Notes: generated by a model from the sequence alone, not told the origin. 34,894 bases of DNA from a bacterium (GCA_024228115.1 JAAETT010000413.1:1-34894); one strand, 5' to 3'. Counted from the first letter of the stretch, positions 16,735 through 26,957 are shown. Numbers and translations: made by a program.

Positions 16735-18447
16735 TCAGTCATCCAACCGGTCGCTGATATGGCCCATCACGGCAGAGTTGGCCACGACCCGCGGCGAGGC
16801 GAGATAGACCTGCCCGCTCGGATCACCGCTGCGCCCGCGGAAGTTCCGACTCGTGGCATAGACGCCGTTCTCGTTCGCCGGGAGAGTGCCGCGACCGGCA
16901 TTGATGCAGGCACCGCACCCCGGTTTGAGAAGCGTCGCCCCCGCCTCTTCGAATACCCGCAGGTAGCCACATCGTTCGGCTTCCCGGCGCACCTCCTGGG
17001 AGGCGGGGACCACGAACAGGTTCACACCGGACGCGACGCGACGACCCTCGAGCACCGCGGCAGCTTCGGCGAGATCGTGGAGCTTGCCGCCGGTGCAGGA
17101 TCCAATGAAGGCCCGCGTGATGGGAACGTGTCCGAGCTGAGTCACGCTCGTAACCTGATCCGGGCTTGGAGGACATGCCACCTGGGGCTCGAGAATCCGG
17201 AGATCGATTTCGATGCTGTCCTCCGACTCGGCATCCGGATCGCCCTCCAGTGCCGGCCAGCCCTGTGGAGCGCGCGCCTGGAGCCAGCTGCGGGTCACCG
17301 CATCGGGCTCCATCAGACCGCAAACGGCACCGCACTCGACCGCCATGTTTGCCAGCGTCATGCGCTCTTCCATCGGCAGCGAATCGAGGCCCGGCCCACG
17401 GAACTCGAGCACCTTGCCGGAAGCACCGTCACAGCCCAGCTGCCCTAACAGGAAGAGGGCCAGGTCCTTGGCGCCGCAGCCCTCGGGCAGCTGCCCCCGG
17501 AGCTCGACGCGCAGCGTCGGAGGCACGCGCACCCAGACGTCCCCCATGGCCAGCAGGTTCGCCATGTCCGTTGTGCCGACGCCAAAGGAAAAGCAACCGA
17601 ACGCGCCGTAGGTGCAGGTGTGCGAGTCCGTGCCGGCGATCACCATGCCGGGAGCAACGAGGCCCTGCTCGGGAAGGAGCACATGACAGATTCCGGCAGC
17701 CTCGCCCTCTGCGACCACGTCGAAGAGCTGGCAGCCCTGCTCCCGCGCGAAGTCGACCATTTCCCGGTGGAGCTTCAGCGCCGCTTCATCTTTGCGAACG
17801 TCGTTCACCTGGATGAAATGGTCCGCCACGAACACCACCTGGGACGGGCTCCGGACCCGTGCTTCCGGGCCGAAGGCAGCGTGGAATTGCCGTGCCACGG
17901 GACCCGCCACGGCATCGTGGGACATGGCCAGATCGACGCCCACGAAGACCGTTTCGCCCGGTGCGACGAAGCAGTTTCCCGAGGCACGAGCCAGAATCTT
18001 CTCGGCCAGCGTCATGGGACGGGGTCCGGTTCCGTTGGCAGCCAGGAACTCGCCACCGGTGCGCCGGCTCTGGTTGAAGGCCGTCAGTCCACCCGCCCCG
18101 ACGATCGCGGCCACGAGTGGTGTGGCCTCCCCCTGTTCTGTGGTCTTCAGAGGCAAGCCGATGTTCACGCTGTTGCGAAAGAAGATCTCGGCGAACGATC
18201 GGGCTCGCACGCGCTCGATCCCCGCGCTCTTCAACGCAAGGGGCGCGTGCTCGCGGCTCGAGCCGCAGCCGAAGTTACGACCTGCCTCGATCTCGTCGTA
18301 GCCTGCCGCCAGGGCGCCTTCCCCCAGCAGGTGCTCGAACGCGAAACGGGCGAGATGCTCAGGGTCCGCGCTCGTGCAGCGACGGGCAGGAATGATGTCG
18401 TCGGTGTTGACGTCGTCCCCCAACTCGAGGACGCGTCCCTTAGACAT
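16735..18447 (-). CDS. Fused LeuD-LeuC type 3-isopropylmalate dehydratase (swivel domain first)
   Basis: This aconitase-family hydro-lyase isomerises an isopropylmalate- or homocitrate-like intermediate. The 570-residue protein joins both subunits. Residues 1 to about 165 are the small swivel part ([32 protein letters not shown]). The remainder is the large iron-sulfur part: [55 protein letters not shown], and the end [10 protein letters not shown]. Three Cys for a [4Fe-4S] cluster are visible (GSCTG and GCGAC). Fungal Leu1 has the opposite order, and most bacteria keep two genes. The start at 18447 overlaps the stop of the LeuB-like gene by eight bases (ATGTCTAA). Substrate specificity cannot be read from sequence. 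Confidence 0.9.
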   Translation of the reverse strand: MSKGRVLELGDDVNTDDIIPARRCTSADPEHLARFAFEHLLGEGALAAGYDEIEAGRNFGCGSSREHAPLALKSAGIERVRARSFAEIFFRNSVNIGLPLKTTEQGEATPLVAAIVGAGGLTAFNQSRRTGGEFLAANGTGPRPMTLAEKILARASGNCFVAPGETVFVGVDLAMSHDAVAGPVARQFHAAFGPEARVRSPSQVVFVADHFIQVNDVRKDEAALKLHREMVDFAREQGCQLFDVVAEGEAAGICHVLLPEQGLVAPGMVIAGTDSHTCTYGAFGCFSFGVGTTDMANLLAMGDVWVRVPPTLRVELRGQLPEGCGAKDLALFLLGQLGCDGASGKVLEFRGPGLDSLPMEERMTLANMAVECGAVCGLMEPDAVTRSWLQARAPQGWPALEGDPDAESEDSIEIDLRILEPQVACPPSPDQVTSVTQLGHVPITRAFIGSCTGGKLHDLAEAAAVLEGRRVASGVNLFVVPASQEVRREAERCGYLRVFEEAGATLLKPGCGACINAGRGTLPANENGVYATSRNFRGRSGDPSGQVYLASPRVVANSAVMGHISDRLDD

Positions 18448-19495
18448 GGCTGGCACCGCCGCTCGCCAGGGCCGCGATGACCCGATCCGCCATCCCTTCG
18501 CAGGACACGCGTTTCCCACTGGAAGCGGGCCCCAGGTCCGGCGTGCGATAGCCCTGCTCGAGCACTCGACGCCAAGCCTGCTCGATACGGGCCGCGAGGG
18601 GATCTTCTTCCCACTGACGCAGCATCAACACCAGCGAGCCCAGGGCGCCCAGCGGGTTGGCAATGCCCTGCCCGGCGATCTCCGGCGCCGTTCCATGAAT
18701 CGGCTCGTAGAGGCCAAGCCCCTGTTCGTTCAGGCTCGCCGAGGCGAGCAGGCCGATGGAGCCCACCAGCGCACCACCGATGCTGCTCAGCCAATCTCCC
18801 ATCATGTTGCCCGCAAGAATCACGTCGAACTGCCCGGGATCCACGACGAGCTGCATGGCGAGGTTGTCCACCAGCAGGTTCTCGACCTCCACTCCGGGAA
18901 AGCCAGCCGCCTCCTCGCTCACCAGAGCGCACCAGGGGATGTGCGGCAGCGCATTCTCCTTGTGGGCCACCGTGAGCCTTCCGCTGCGGCGCGACGCGTG
19001 CTCGAGAGCCACCCGCGCGATGCGCCGGATCTGCGCGTCGTAGTAGAGCATGGTGTGGTAGCCGTAGCTCCCTCGTTCGTCCTCGCCGCGCGATCCCGGG
19101 CCGAAATGAATTCCGCTCGTGAGCTCCCGAACGAAGAGAATGTCCAATCCGTGGGTCTTTTCGGGCTTCAGGCTCGAGGCATCGAGTAGACAGTCGATCG
19201 AGCGCACGGGCCGCAGGTTGGCAAAGAAGTCGAAGTGACTGCGCAGCTCCAACAAGCCCCCGCGCTCCACCGCTCCGAGCAGGATGCCGTCCGAAGCGCT
19301 GCACACACGGGCCGTCTGGGCGGGGAAGTAGCTGCCGTGGCGTTCCCGAGCAGGGATGCCGAAATCGGCCTCCGCCACGCTGATCTCGACGCCTTCGGCA
19401 CGGGCCGCATGCTCGAGGACACGCCGGGCCGCCGAGGTCACCTCGGGACCGATTCCTTCGCCGGGCAGGACAACGAGTCGGTAGGGCCCGCCCAT
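18440..19495 (-). CDS. LeuB-like 3-isopropylmalate/homoisocitrate-type dehydrogenase
   Basis: The 351-residue beta-decarboxylating dehydrogenase has the family landmarks. They are [13 protein letters not shown] at the N terminus (GEGIG where GDGIG is usual), [30 protein letters not shown], the catalytic Tyr/Lys regions ([17 protein letters not shown]), [17 protein letters not shown], the metal-binding [12 protein letters not shown], and [22 protein letters not shown] for NAD binding. It oxidises and decarboxylates the product of the LeuDC-type isomerase. The start at 19495 shares a base with the stop of the synthase gene (TGATG) and the stop overlaps the isomerase start, so the three are coupled. 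The departures from canonical LeuB ([14 protein letters not shown]) suggest a different substrate side chain. Confidence 0.9.
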   Translation of the reverse strand: MGGPYRLVVLPGEGIGPEVTSAARRVLEHAARAEGVEISVAEADFGIPARERHGSYFPAQTARVCSASDGILLGAVERGGLLELRSHFDFFANLRPVRSIDCLLDASSLKPEKTHGLDILFVRELTSGIHFGPGSRGEDERGSYGYHTMLYYDAQIRRIARVALEHASRRSGRLTVAHKENALPHIPWCALVSEEAAGFPGVEVENLLVDNLAMQLVVDPGQFDVILAGNMMGDWLSSIGGALVGSIGLLASASLNEQGLGLYEPIHGTAPEIAGQGIANPLGALGSLVLMLRQWEEDPLAARIEQAWRRVLEQGYRTPDLGPASSGKRVSCEGMADRVIAALASGGASHV

Positions 19496-20688
19496 CAGGT
19501 CACCTCGTCGATCAGCGACCCCTCCTCGACGAGGGCCAGCACCTCCGCGGGCGAGAAGCAACGTGCCTCCGCCACCGCACGGCTCTTCAGCGCCGCTGCC
19601 ATTCGCTCGTACTCCGCCCGGGGGCGCGGCTGTCCGAGGATCTTCTCGAAGAGGTACTCGAAGTTGCTGGTGCCACTCATCTTTCCGAACCAGATTTCGG
19701 GCTCGACGCCCTCGAAGATGCAATAGCTGCGCGGATCACGGAGCAGAGAATGAACGTGGATTCCCGATTCGTGGCGCTGGGCTGCTGCAGAAAAGGGAGG
19801 GGCTGGCCGCAGGCCGAGCTGATCCAGTTGGGCGATGACATCCGGGATGGCGTCGTAGTCGATTCCTTCAACCTCGATTCCGTGACGGACCCGGAGGGCA
19901 TCGAGCACCTGTTCCAGGGCCACGTTTCCGGCACGCTCACCGATCCCGCCGAAGGTACCCGACACCATGGTGGCCCCGGCCAGCACCGCCTGGAGTGTGT
20001 TCTCCAGCGCCAGACCCTGATCGTTGTGGAAATGAACCGCCAGGGGGCCGGCGCCTCTAGAGGAGAGCAGCTCGCGGATCCAGGAGCCCGCGCGCTCCGG
20101 TCGCAAGGTGCCCACCGTGTCGCAGAGCATGAAGTGTCCCAGGTACGGACCGAAGGCGCGAGTACACTGGCGCAGGAACCCCGGGTCCGCACGGCTCGCG
20201 TCCTCTGCCGCGAAGTCGACACGAAGATCGATTCCCTTGCTAGTCGCGTAGCGCAGGCTCTCCAGCACCCGGGCGATCACTCCCTCCCGCAAACGCTCGA
20301 TCACCACGTCCGGAACACCGTCATCGATGGTCCTGCCCGCGAAGGCCGGGTCGTCTCTCAACTCCGCGTCGCGCAGGAACATGAGCCGGTCCGAGAGCGC
20401 ATAGAAGAGGATGATTCGCCCCGCGCCGCTGGCCTTGGCCTGGTCGACGCTAGGCTTGCCGAGCATGGTGGCCGGGGTGAGGCGGTCGCCCAGTCCCTCC
20501 TTCACCAGTGTGGCGGCCAGGGCCGCCTCGCTCGCATCCACCGCGGGCATCACGTCGATCTGGTGCACGCCGGTCCGCGCGATCCCGCGCGCCAACTGGA
20601 GCTTGGCCCCGGGCGGGAAGGAGATGCCCGCCTGTTGCTCACCGTCGCGCAGCGTCTCGTCGAAGATCTTCAGGCGCCGGACTTCCAT
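19495..20688 (-). CDS. LeuA/NifV-like 2-isopropylmalate or homocitrate synthase
   Basis: This 397-residue DRE-TIM metallolyase would condense acetyl-CoA with a 2-oxoacid. Seen are the signature FDETLRDGEQQAGISF, DVMPAVDASE, LCDTVGTLRPE, the metal-binding AVHFHNDQGLALENTLQAVLAGA, SGTFGGIGERAGN, and RHESGIHVHSLLRDP. A helical C-terminal part ends EVLALVEEGSLIDEV. It lacks the C-terminal leucine-feedback domain of LeuA (usually 500+ residues), so it is closer in form to homocitrate or citramalate synthases and probably not leucine-regulated. It is the first gene of the coupled synthase/dehydrogenase/isomerase set. An extra charged segment at about 108-135 (RDAELRDDPAFAGR and following) is unusual. 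Confidence 0.88.
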   Translation of the reverse strand: MEVRRLKIFDETLRDGEQQAGISFPPGAKLQLARGIARTGVHQIDVMPAVDASEAALAATLVKEGLGDRLTPATMLGKPSVDQAKASGAGRIILFYALSDRLMFLRDAELRDDPAFAGRTIDDGVPDVVIERLREGVIARVLESLRYATSKGIDLRVDFAAEDASRADPGFLRQCTRAFGPYLGHFMLCDTVGTLRPERAGSWIRELLSSRGAGPLAVHFHNDQGLALENTLQAVLAGATMVSGTFGGIGERAGNVALEQVLDALRVRHGIEVEGIDYDAIPDVIAQLDQLGLRPAPPFSAAAQRHESGIHVHSLLRDPRSYCIFEGVEPEIWFGKMSGTSNFEYLFEKILGQPRPRAEYERMAAALKSRAVAEARCFSPAEVLALVEEGSLIDEVT

Positions 20689-20973
20689 ACCTCTCGTCGG
20701 GCCTTCCCGTGGCGAATTTTCCCTGCGAATTCAGGGCCCTGCAGAATACCCGGGAAGGGGCACGCAAGGCAAACAGCGTGTCATGGCAGGTGCGAGGGTC
20801 AGAGCGTCTCCCCCCGCCCGGTCCCCGATCCGACCGCAACGAATCCCGGCGCACCGCTGCCCATCCAACTCGATGTGGTCTCCCGTATCGTTTCCCGGCG
20901 CTCCGTCGTTCTATATCATCGAGTCCCGTGGACGAGGGCCAGAGGTGTTCTTGCTCAACACAACAGGAACGCG

Positions 20974-23900
20974 ATGAACCTCTTCGGACTCCTCGTGCTG
21001 GCCTTCGTATCCTTCCTGATCGGATGTGGGCCGGAGCAGCGCGACGATGCGACGCCTGTCCAACCGGCTCGCCCCGCCGTCCCCGAGGCGAAGTGGCAGG
21101 AGATGCTCGACTCTGAGGCGCTGCTCGATGCCCTGGGACCGAGCTTCCGTTCCTTGGCGCGCTCCGTCGAGAACCTCCGCGTCCCGGATGCGCAGAGCGT
21201 CGGGCTCTTCGATCTGCTGGTCGAGACCGCGGACCTTCCAGCCGATTCCCTGCAGACGGGGACCCCGCGCTCCGAAACTCTTCCACGAGAAGTGCTCGAG
21301 GGCAAAGCCGGAGCTTTGACACCGCCCCGGGCTCCTTCGGACCTCGACCTGTTGAGACCCCTGCTCGACCGGGTCACCAGGTTCGAGCGCGTGGGTCTTG
21401 GTACGAAGCGGGGTCGCTTCGTCGACCCGGAACGCCGGATCTTCGAGACGGACCTGCAGCTGAAGGGGTTTGCCCACCTCCATTCACAGACCGTGGCCTC
21501 TGTCTCCGGCCGTATTCAGCTGCGCTGGAAGAGACGAAACGATGCGGAGCTTCTCGATGCCAACTCGTGGCGCATCGCGTCCTGGCGCACGAAGAAGCTG
21601 AAGCTCCATCGAGCGCCCCGACGACTGTTCCAGGAGGTTCTCGCGCACGCACTTCCCGAAGAGGACACACTGCGCCGAGCCCGACACTCGGAGCACGAGA
21701 GGTTGGTCGCCCGCTACCTGAAGGACCCTGAGGGCTTCCAGGCCCCGACTCCCCACTTTCACCTTGCCTCCCACGATCGTCATCCAGGAATCGCCGTGAT
21801 CGACATCGATGGTGATGGGGACGACGACATCTATGTGATGGTGCGCTGGGGACCGAACCAGCTGCTGGTAAACGACGGGAACGGCCACTTCGAAGAGCGG
21901 GCGGCCGAGGTCGGCCTCGACATCGAAGACCACTCTGCCGCCGCCGTCTTCGCCGACTTCGACAACGACGGCGACCCCGACGTCTTCGTGGGCCGCACCC
22001 TGGCGCCGAGCGTCTACCTGGAGAACGTCGAGGGGCGCTTCGTGGAGCGCGCTGATGGCATGAGCGGCGGCCCCATGCCGAATCTGGTCGCCTCGCTCTC
22101 AGCCGTCGACTACAACGGCGACGGCCTGCTCGACATCTACGCCTCCACCTATGCCGCCAACATCATCGTCAAGCAGTACAAGACGAGACGAATCAGGGCC
22201 TCCCGTGGAGCGGGGGCGGCACCGGATTTACTCCTCGAGGAGTTCCTGCCCGAAAGAGATGCAAAGCGTCTGCTGGAGCTGTCCGCCTCCGCCGGTTCCC
22301 ACGAGTACCTCCTCCTTCCCGGCCCGCCCAACCTCCTGCTCACGAACCAGGGTGGAGGTCGCTTCTCCCACGATCCCCAGAACGCTCCGCTCCGCCTGTT
22401 CTCCAACACCTATCAGGCCACCTGGTCCGACTTCGACCGGGACGGTGATCCGGACGTCTATCTGGCCCATGATTTCTCGCCCAACCAGTTCTTTCGCAAC
22501 GAACTCGCCGGGAAGTTCACGGACATCACCGAGGAGACGGGAACCGCCGATATCGGCTTCGGCATGGGTGTCGGCTGGGGCGACTACGACAACGACGGCA
22601 GGCAGGATCTCTACGTCACCAACATGTACAGCAAGGCTGGAAACCGCATCACCGAGTTCTTCGGCGAGGCCGATCCACGCTTCCGAAAGATGGCCCACGG
22701 GAACAGCCTGTTCCGCAACACCGGGGAACGCTTCGAGCTCGTCTCGGGGAAGGGCGGGCTCGAAGTCGAGATCGCGGGCTGGTCCTGGGGCGGACAGTTC
22801 GCCGACTTCGACAACGACGGTTTCCTCGACCTGTACGCACTGAGCGGCTACTACACGACCCCGCCCGAGGTGGAGTCGGTCGCGGACATCTGAAGCGACT
22901 ACTGGCGCACGGTCGTGCGCTCGGATCAATCCGTGGATTTCGGCCAGGGCGTGCCCGTTGTTGGACTGGGAACACCAGGACGGACTTTCGAGGACGGTGT
23001 CTCGTTCAGCGGCAAGGAGCGCAACCACCTCTTCCTGAACGTGGGGGGGACGGAGTTCGACGACGTCGGAGCCATCTCGGGCCTCGACGACCCTGCGGAT
23101 GGGCGGGCCTTCGCGCTGCTCGACTTCGACCGGGATGGCTGGCTCGACCTCGCCGTCGTGAATGCCAACACCCCACTCCTGCAGCTCTTCCGCAACGAGA
23201 TCCCGGCTGCGGACATGGCGCCGGGGGCAGGTGCCGCCATCGCGCTCCGTTTCGTGGGCAGCAACACGAATGCAGAGCCCTCACCCGCCGCGAGCAGCCG
23301 CGACGGTTTTGGTGCCCTGGTCGAGGTAGACCTGGGCTCGACGACGTTGCTGCGCGAGCACCGCGCCGGGGAGGGCTTTGCCGCCCAGAACAGCGCAACA
23401 TTGCTGATCGGTATCGGCACGCGCGAGGCTGCCGATTCGGTTCGTGTGCGCTGGCCCTCTGGAGCCATTCAGTTGATCGAGGAGATTCCGGCTGGCACCC
23501 TGCTCACGCTGTACGAGGACCCAGCCCAGAGCCCCGATGGCCTCGCCGTCGTCCGCACGGCCTACGCCGTGGCCGAGGCCACGCCCTGGCCGGCGCCACG
23601 TCGCACGCCCCGGCAGGCGCCCCAGCTCGTGACGAGCCTGGTGGCCGAAAGCCCGCCGGGTGCGCTGAACGTGTTCACCACCATGGCTACCTGGTGCGAG
23701 GCGTGCCGGAAGGAGCTGGCCCAGGTTCAGCTGCTGCGAGATCGCTTCGAGGAAGGAGAGCTGCGCCTGGTCGGGATTCCCGTCGATCGGGATGACAGTC
23801 GGGAGAAGCTGCAGCGCTGGCTTCGCCAGGAGCGGCCAGCCTACGAGCTTCAGCTCGAGGCCTCCTCCTCGGAGGTTGCTGAGTTCGAACGCTGGCTGAT

Positions 23901-24045
23901 CGAAGCGCTGCACCGAGAAGGTCTGCCCGCGAGTGTGGTCACCGACCACCAGGGCCGGGTCCTGAGCACCCGATTCGGAGTGCCCACGGTCTCCGAGATC
24001 CTCGGCCTCCTCCCTCTGGAGCCAGCTCCCGCCGCGGGTGGCTGA
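20974..24045 (+). CDS. Candidate selenoprotein: FG-GAP/ASPIC-UnbV lipoprotein with thioredoxin domain (TGA at codon 640)
   Basis: Read through one in-frame TGA (22891-22893), this gives 1023 residues. It begins with a lipoprotein signal (LVLAFVSFLIGC), then a helical region of about 250 residues. FG-GAP/VCBS blades from about 275 carry Ca loops DIDGDGDDD, DFDNDGDPD, DYNGDGLLD, DFDRDGDPD, DYDNDGRQD and DFDNDGFLD. The TGA falls between SVADI and SDYWRTVV. The frame then continues with another blade (DFDRDGWLD) and an ASPIC/UnbV domain (DGFGALVEVDLG, REHRAGEGFAAQNS, VRVRWPSGAIQ). It ends in a TlpA/thioredoxin-like domain with WCEAC (Cys 908 and 911). The stop cuts the propeller, so residues 1-639 alone would be incomplete. 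A SECIS-like hairpin follows the TGA. If there is no recoding, this is a gene split by a nonsense mutation. It heads a three-gene operon. Confidence 0.8.
22891..22920 (+). promoter_or_regulatory. Candidate bacterial SECIS element with its UGA codon
   Basis: The TGA at 22891-22893 is followed 17 bases later by the loop of a perfect hairpin: stem GCGCAC (22905-22910), loop GGTC (22911-22914), stem GTGCGC (22915-22920). The E. coli fdhF SECIS has the same GGUC loop about 18 bases after UGA. As I recall the bacterial SECIS consensus, it asks for a G in the first two loop bases and 16-37 bases between UGA and loop; both hold. Unlike fdhF there is no bulged U in the stem. The same bases encode WRTVVR, so some of the pairing could be chance codon use. 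Confidence 0.68.
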
Positions 24046-24071
24046 CCGATGGTCGGCACCGCACGACGAGC

Positions 24072-26087
24072 GTGGAGCAGGAGTTCGGGTTGAGCCTCGC
24101 CGAGTTGTTGGCCCTCACCTGGGCCGTTGGCGGCGGGATGCTTGCGCCCGGCCTGGCGCTGGTGCGCTGGCTCCGCCTGGGAAGCGGTCCCCTCGAACGT
24201 CTGGTGCTGGCCCTGGCCTTCGGGCGCATCCTGCTGGGGCTCGTCACACTGGCCGCGACGTCCGCGGGGGCAAGCGCTCTGTTGCTCGGCTGGGCTCCGT
24301 TCGCCGTGGCTCTGCTGGCTCTGGTCATCTGGCGGGTTCCCCTTGCGACGGGCCGTTCTGGTGACGGGTTCCGCGAACTCGGCTGGATGGCCCCGGCCCT
24401 CGGCCTCGGCTTCCTGGCGTCGGCGCTGCTGGTCCACGCCACGGTGGGTCACAGCGGGATCGTGGATGGCGCAGGACGACTGATCTTCTTCGGGCGGGAC
24501 ACGACCTTCGATCCCCTGAGCCACGTGGCGGCCACGCTTCAGCTCATCGACACCGGCCTGCCCATGAACCTGATGCACGTGGCCGGGACCGAGTTCACCA
24601 ATAGCTATCTCCCTTTCGCGGAGCGCGCCGGAATCCGACTCCTCAGCGGTCTCTCCCTGTTGGACCTGACCTTCCGCTTCCTGCCACTCCTCGAAGTGTT
24701 CGGCCTCTCCGCGACCGCTGCGTTGCTGGTCCGGGCACTTGGCGGGAGCCGGATAGCCGCCACGGGAGCGGCAGTGCTCACCGTCTCGGGGAGTGGGGCC
24801 CCTTTCTTGCTGCGGGTCGTGGGGTGGATCTTCGGCTTCGAGCCCGCGGGCCTCGACAGCTGGACTTTCTTCGGCCCCTACGTTCTCCCCTTCAACTCCA
24901 TCACCCCAGCCCTGCAGACAGCCTTTGCGGCCTCTCTGCTGTTGTTGCGCCTCCAGCCAGGGCAGACGCGGGTCCCGGCCGCCGCAGGGCTGATGGTGGC
25001 CGCTCTCTTCGAACTCAAGCTCTTCCTCTGGGCCACCGTGTTCGGGGCCCTGCTCGTTGTCACCCTCTTCGCGGCTCCGACCATCCTGCGCCGCGGCCTC
25101 CGGCTCACCGCTGGCTGGGCCAGCCTGCTGGTACTTCCCTCACTGGTCGAGAAGCTCTATTGGGCTTGGCGTCTCTCTGCCGACGGGGGCCGCCAGGGCT
25201 TCGGAGTCTGCCTCGGCTGCATCCCCCGCTACTTCGCAGAGGGGGCCCTGGGCCGGGATCTGTTGCCCTTCAGCAGCTTCGACCGCTTCCACAACACGGC
25301 GTTGCTCCACGAGCCAGGTCTGGCCGCAACCACCGTTGCGGCCGCGGTGGGAATGTTCGCAATCGCCCTGGGGGCTCGGCTCTTTGCACTTCCGGAGCTG
25401 TGGCGTCGGAGCAAGGCGACCGGGGCCAGCATCGAGGAAGGCACCCGGGTGGCCCTGCACCGCACGGTCGCCATCGCGGCGGGGTTCGGGTTTGCAGCCA
25501 CCTGCATCCTGAAGAACTCCCCCCACCATCTCAACGTGACCCAGTTCACCTGGATCGCCAGCTTCGGACTCTGGCCCTTCGTGGCGCTGGTGCTAGGTCG
25601 CTGGGTCGTGGAACAGCGCTGGCTCGCCATCTCGCTGCTCCTGCTGCTGGCTCTGCTCTCCACCGGACGGGTACTGGGCCCGTTGGGTTACGGTGCGAAG
25701 GTCAAGACGGTCGTAGGCCAGGATGAGCGCGATCTTCTGGAGCGGCTGCGGGTACTCTCCCAGCCTGACGACGTGGTGCTCGAGCCTTCGATCCTGCTGC
25801 AACGGGACGTCCCCTCGCCGGTGACCTGGGTCTCCGGCCGCACCGTCTACCTGACGGGCCGGTCGTCGACCGCGGCGCTCACGCGGGAGGAGGCCCGTGC
25901 CCGGGTTTCCCGGATCGCGGCGGTCTACACCGGCTCGGATCGGAATGCCGCCCTGACCGCAATTGCCGAGAGCGGCGCAGAGTGGGTCTACGCGCCAGTT
26001 CGGGCCCCGTTGCCGTTTCCGGCAGGGGAGCCCCTGGAGGTGGCGCTCCAGAATGCAGCCGGCATCGTGTACCGCGTAGGACCGTAG
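24072..26087 (+). CDS. Polytopic membrane protein, possibly GT-C-like
   Basis: The 671-residue product has roughly twelve hydrophobic segments spread over residues 1-540, then a soluble C-terminal domain of about 130 residues (GQDERDLLERLRVLSQPDDVVLEP and onward, with WVSGRTVYLTG). The layout resembles GT-C-fold glycosyltransferases and related integral membrane proteins that end in a small periplasmic domain. The first large loop has GRDTTFDPLSHVAATLQL, where acidic residues could serve as the GT-C catalytic or metal site. I do not recognise the exact family. The GTG at 24072 lies 26 bases after the stop of the upstream lipoprotein gene, and the next gene follows after 39 bases, so it is in the same operon. 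Role in glycan or lipid transfer is inferred. Confidence 0.75.
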   Translation: MEQEFGLSLAELLALTWAVGGGMLAPGLALVRWLRLGSGPLERLVLALAFGRILLGLVTLAATSAGASALLLGWAPFAVALLALVIWRVPLATGRSGDGFRELGWMAPALGLGFLASALLVHATVGHSGIVDGAGRLIFFGRDTTFDPLSHVAATLQLIDTGLPMNLMHVAGTEFTNSYLPFAERAGIRLLSGLSLLDLTFRFLPLLEVFGLSATAALLVRALGGSRIAATGAAVLTVSGSGAPFLLRVVGWIFGFEPAGLDSWTFFGPYVLPFNSITPALQTAFAASLLLLRLQPGQTRVPAAAGLMVAALFELKLFLWATVFGALLVVTLFAAPTILRRGLRLTAGWASLLVLPSLVEKLYWAWRLSADGGRQGFGVCLGCIPRYFAEGALGRDLLPFSSFDRFHNTALLHEPGLAATTVAAAVGMFAIALGARLFALPELWRRSKATGASIEEGTRVALHRTVAIAAGFGFAATCILKNSPHHLNVTQFTWIASFGLWPFVALVLGRWVVEQRWLAISLLLLLALLSTGRVLGPLGYGAKVKTVVGQDERDLLERLRVLSQPDDVVLEPSILLQRDVPSPVTWVSGRTVYLTGRSSTAALTREEARARVSRIAAVYTGSDRNAALTAIAESGAEWVYAPVRAPLPFPAGEPLEVALQNAAGIVYRVGP

Positions 26088-26126
26088 CGATCTCCTCGAG
26101 CGCCGAAGCAGGTGGAACCCTCGCCC

Positions 26127-26957
26127 ATGACCAACCCCCAAGGCTCCAGAGGACGAGATTGGTTGCTCCGAGCGGCCATTGGCCTCACGACCGTGGCTCT
26201 CGTGGCCGGCTGCGGTGGCTCCGGGCCGGAGCAGGCACGGGACCGGGCGCTCACCTACTTCTCGACCCAGGTCCACGAGATCGACCACGGCTGGTCGTCC
26301 GTCTTCGACTACCTGCACCGGCGCTTCGGACTCGAGCTCACCCTGGCGTCCGGCCGCACGCCCTACGGAGCCCAGAAGGAACTCGAGCGTCCGGAGCTCT
26401 TCGCGGTCTACCGGCGGCTCGTCGACCCCGCGGCCCGGGTGAGCAAACGACAGATCGCCGAGCTCCCCACGGCCATCGATCGGATGACTGCAAGCGCGCT
26501 GCACTGCGACCAGATTGCGCTTCCCGACGGCTGGGTCGACGTGCTGCGCACCGCGTCTGGCATGGGGGCCTACGCGCTGACTCATGCGGTGGTCGCGGCA
26601 CGCTGGACGCTGGAGAACGGGTGCCTCTCCGAGATGGAGCTGATCCCACTCCACTTCGAGCAGGTCGAGCTGCTCGAAGCGCTGATCGAGGAACGCGAGG
26701 TCTTGAACTCGCGTCACCAGTTCGCCACCGATATCTGGATCGAGGCCATGGCCATGCTCTACTACCTGGGGGAGGGTGACCGCGTCCGCCCCGAATGGAT
26801 CGAAGCATTGTTGGCGGCCCAGCGCGAGGATGGGGGCTGGCCAAATCACCCCCGAGCACCGACCTCCCACCCGCACCCGAGCGCGCTGGCACTCTGGGTC
26901 CTGCTCGGGGGACTCCACCCCGACGCCCCGGCGACCGCCTGGATTCCATCCGGCTGA
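26127..26957 (+). CDS. Lipoprotein with a cyclase-like QW repeat unit
   Basis: The 276-residue product has a lipoprotein signal (LTTVALVAGCGG) and an all-helical mature part. Its C-terminal 75-residue unit (26724-26948) contains LLAAQREDGGWP, a QW-type motif like those in squalene cyclases and prenyltransferase beta subunits, followed by HPSALALWVLL. An earlier segment (VDVLRTASGMGAYALTHAVVAARW) may be a diverged unit. The frame ends WIPSG, but a second copy of the unit lies just downstream in another frame, so this CDS is probably cut short by a one-base slip. The ATG at 26127 directly precedes the signal peptide; a GTG at 26112 is possible. The substrate and role are unknown; third gene of the operon. 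Confidence 0.72.
   Translation: MTNPQGSRGRDWLLRAAIGLTTVALVAGCGGSGPEQARDRALTYFSTQVHEIDHGWSSVFDYLHRRFGLELTLASGRTPYGAQKELERPELFAVYRRLVDPAARVSKRQIAELPTAIDRMTASALHCDQIALPDGWVDVLRTASGMGAYALTHAVVAARWTLENGCLSEMELIPLHFEQVELLEALIEEREVLNSRHQFATDIWIEAMAMLYYLGEGDRVRPEWIEALLAAQREDGGWPNHPRAPTSHPHPSALALWVLLGGLHPDAPATAWIPSG

Noticed and set aside
19750-20973. 408-codon N-terminal extension of the candidate selenoprotein
   Set aside because: This part is antisense to the LeuA-like gene and not protein-like. A clear lipoprotein signal starts at the ATG at 20974.
22915-24045. Separate gene starting at GTG 22915
   Set aside because: It has no ribosome-binding site, no signal peptide and begins inside a propeller blade in exact frame with the upstream part, so it is the continuation of the same protein.
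26955-26957. Second TGA (end of the QW lipoprotein) as another selenocysteine codon
   Set aside because: After this TGA the same frame does not continue the protein; similarity resumes in a different frame, so a frame slip explains it.
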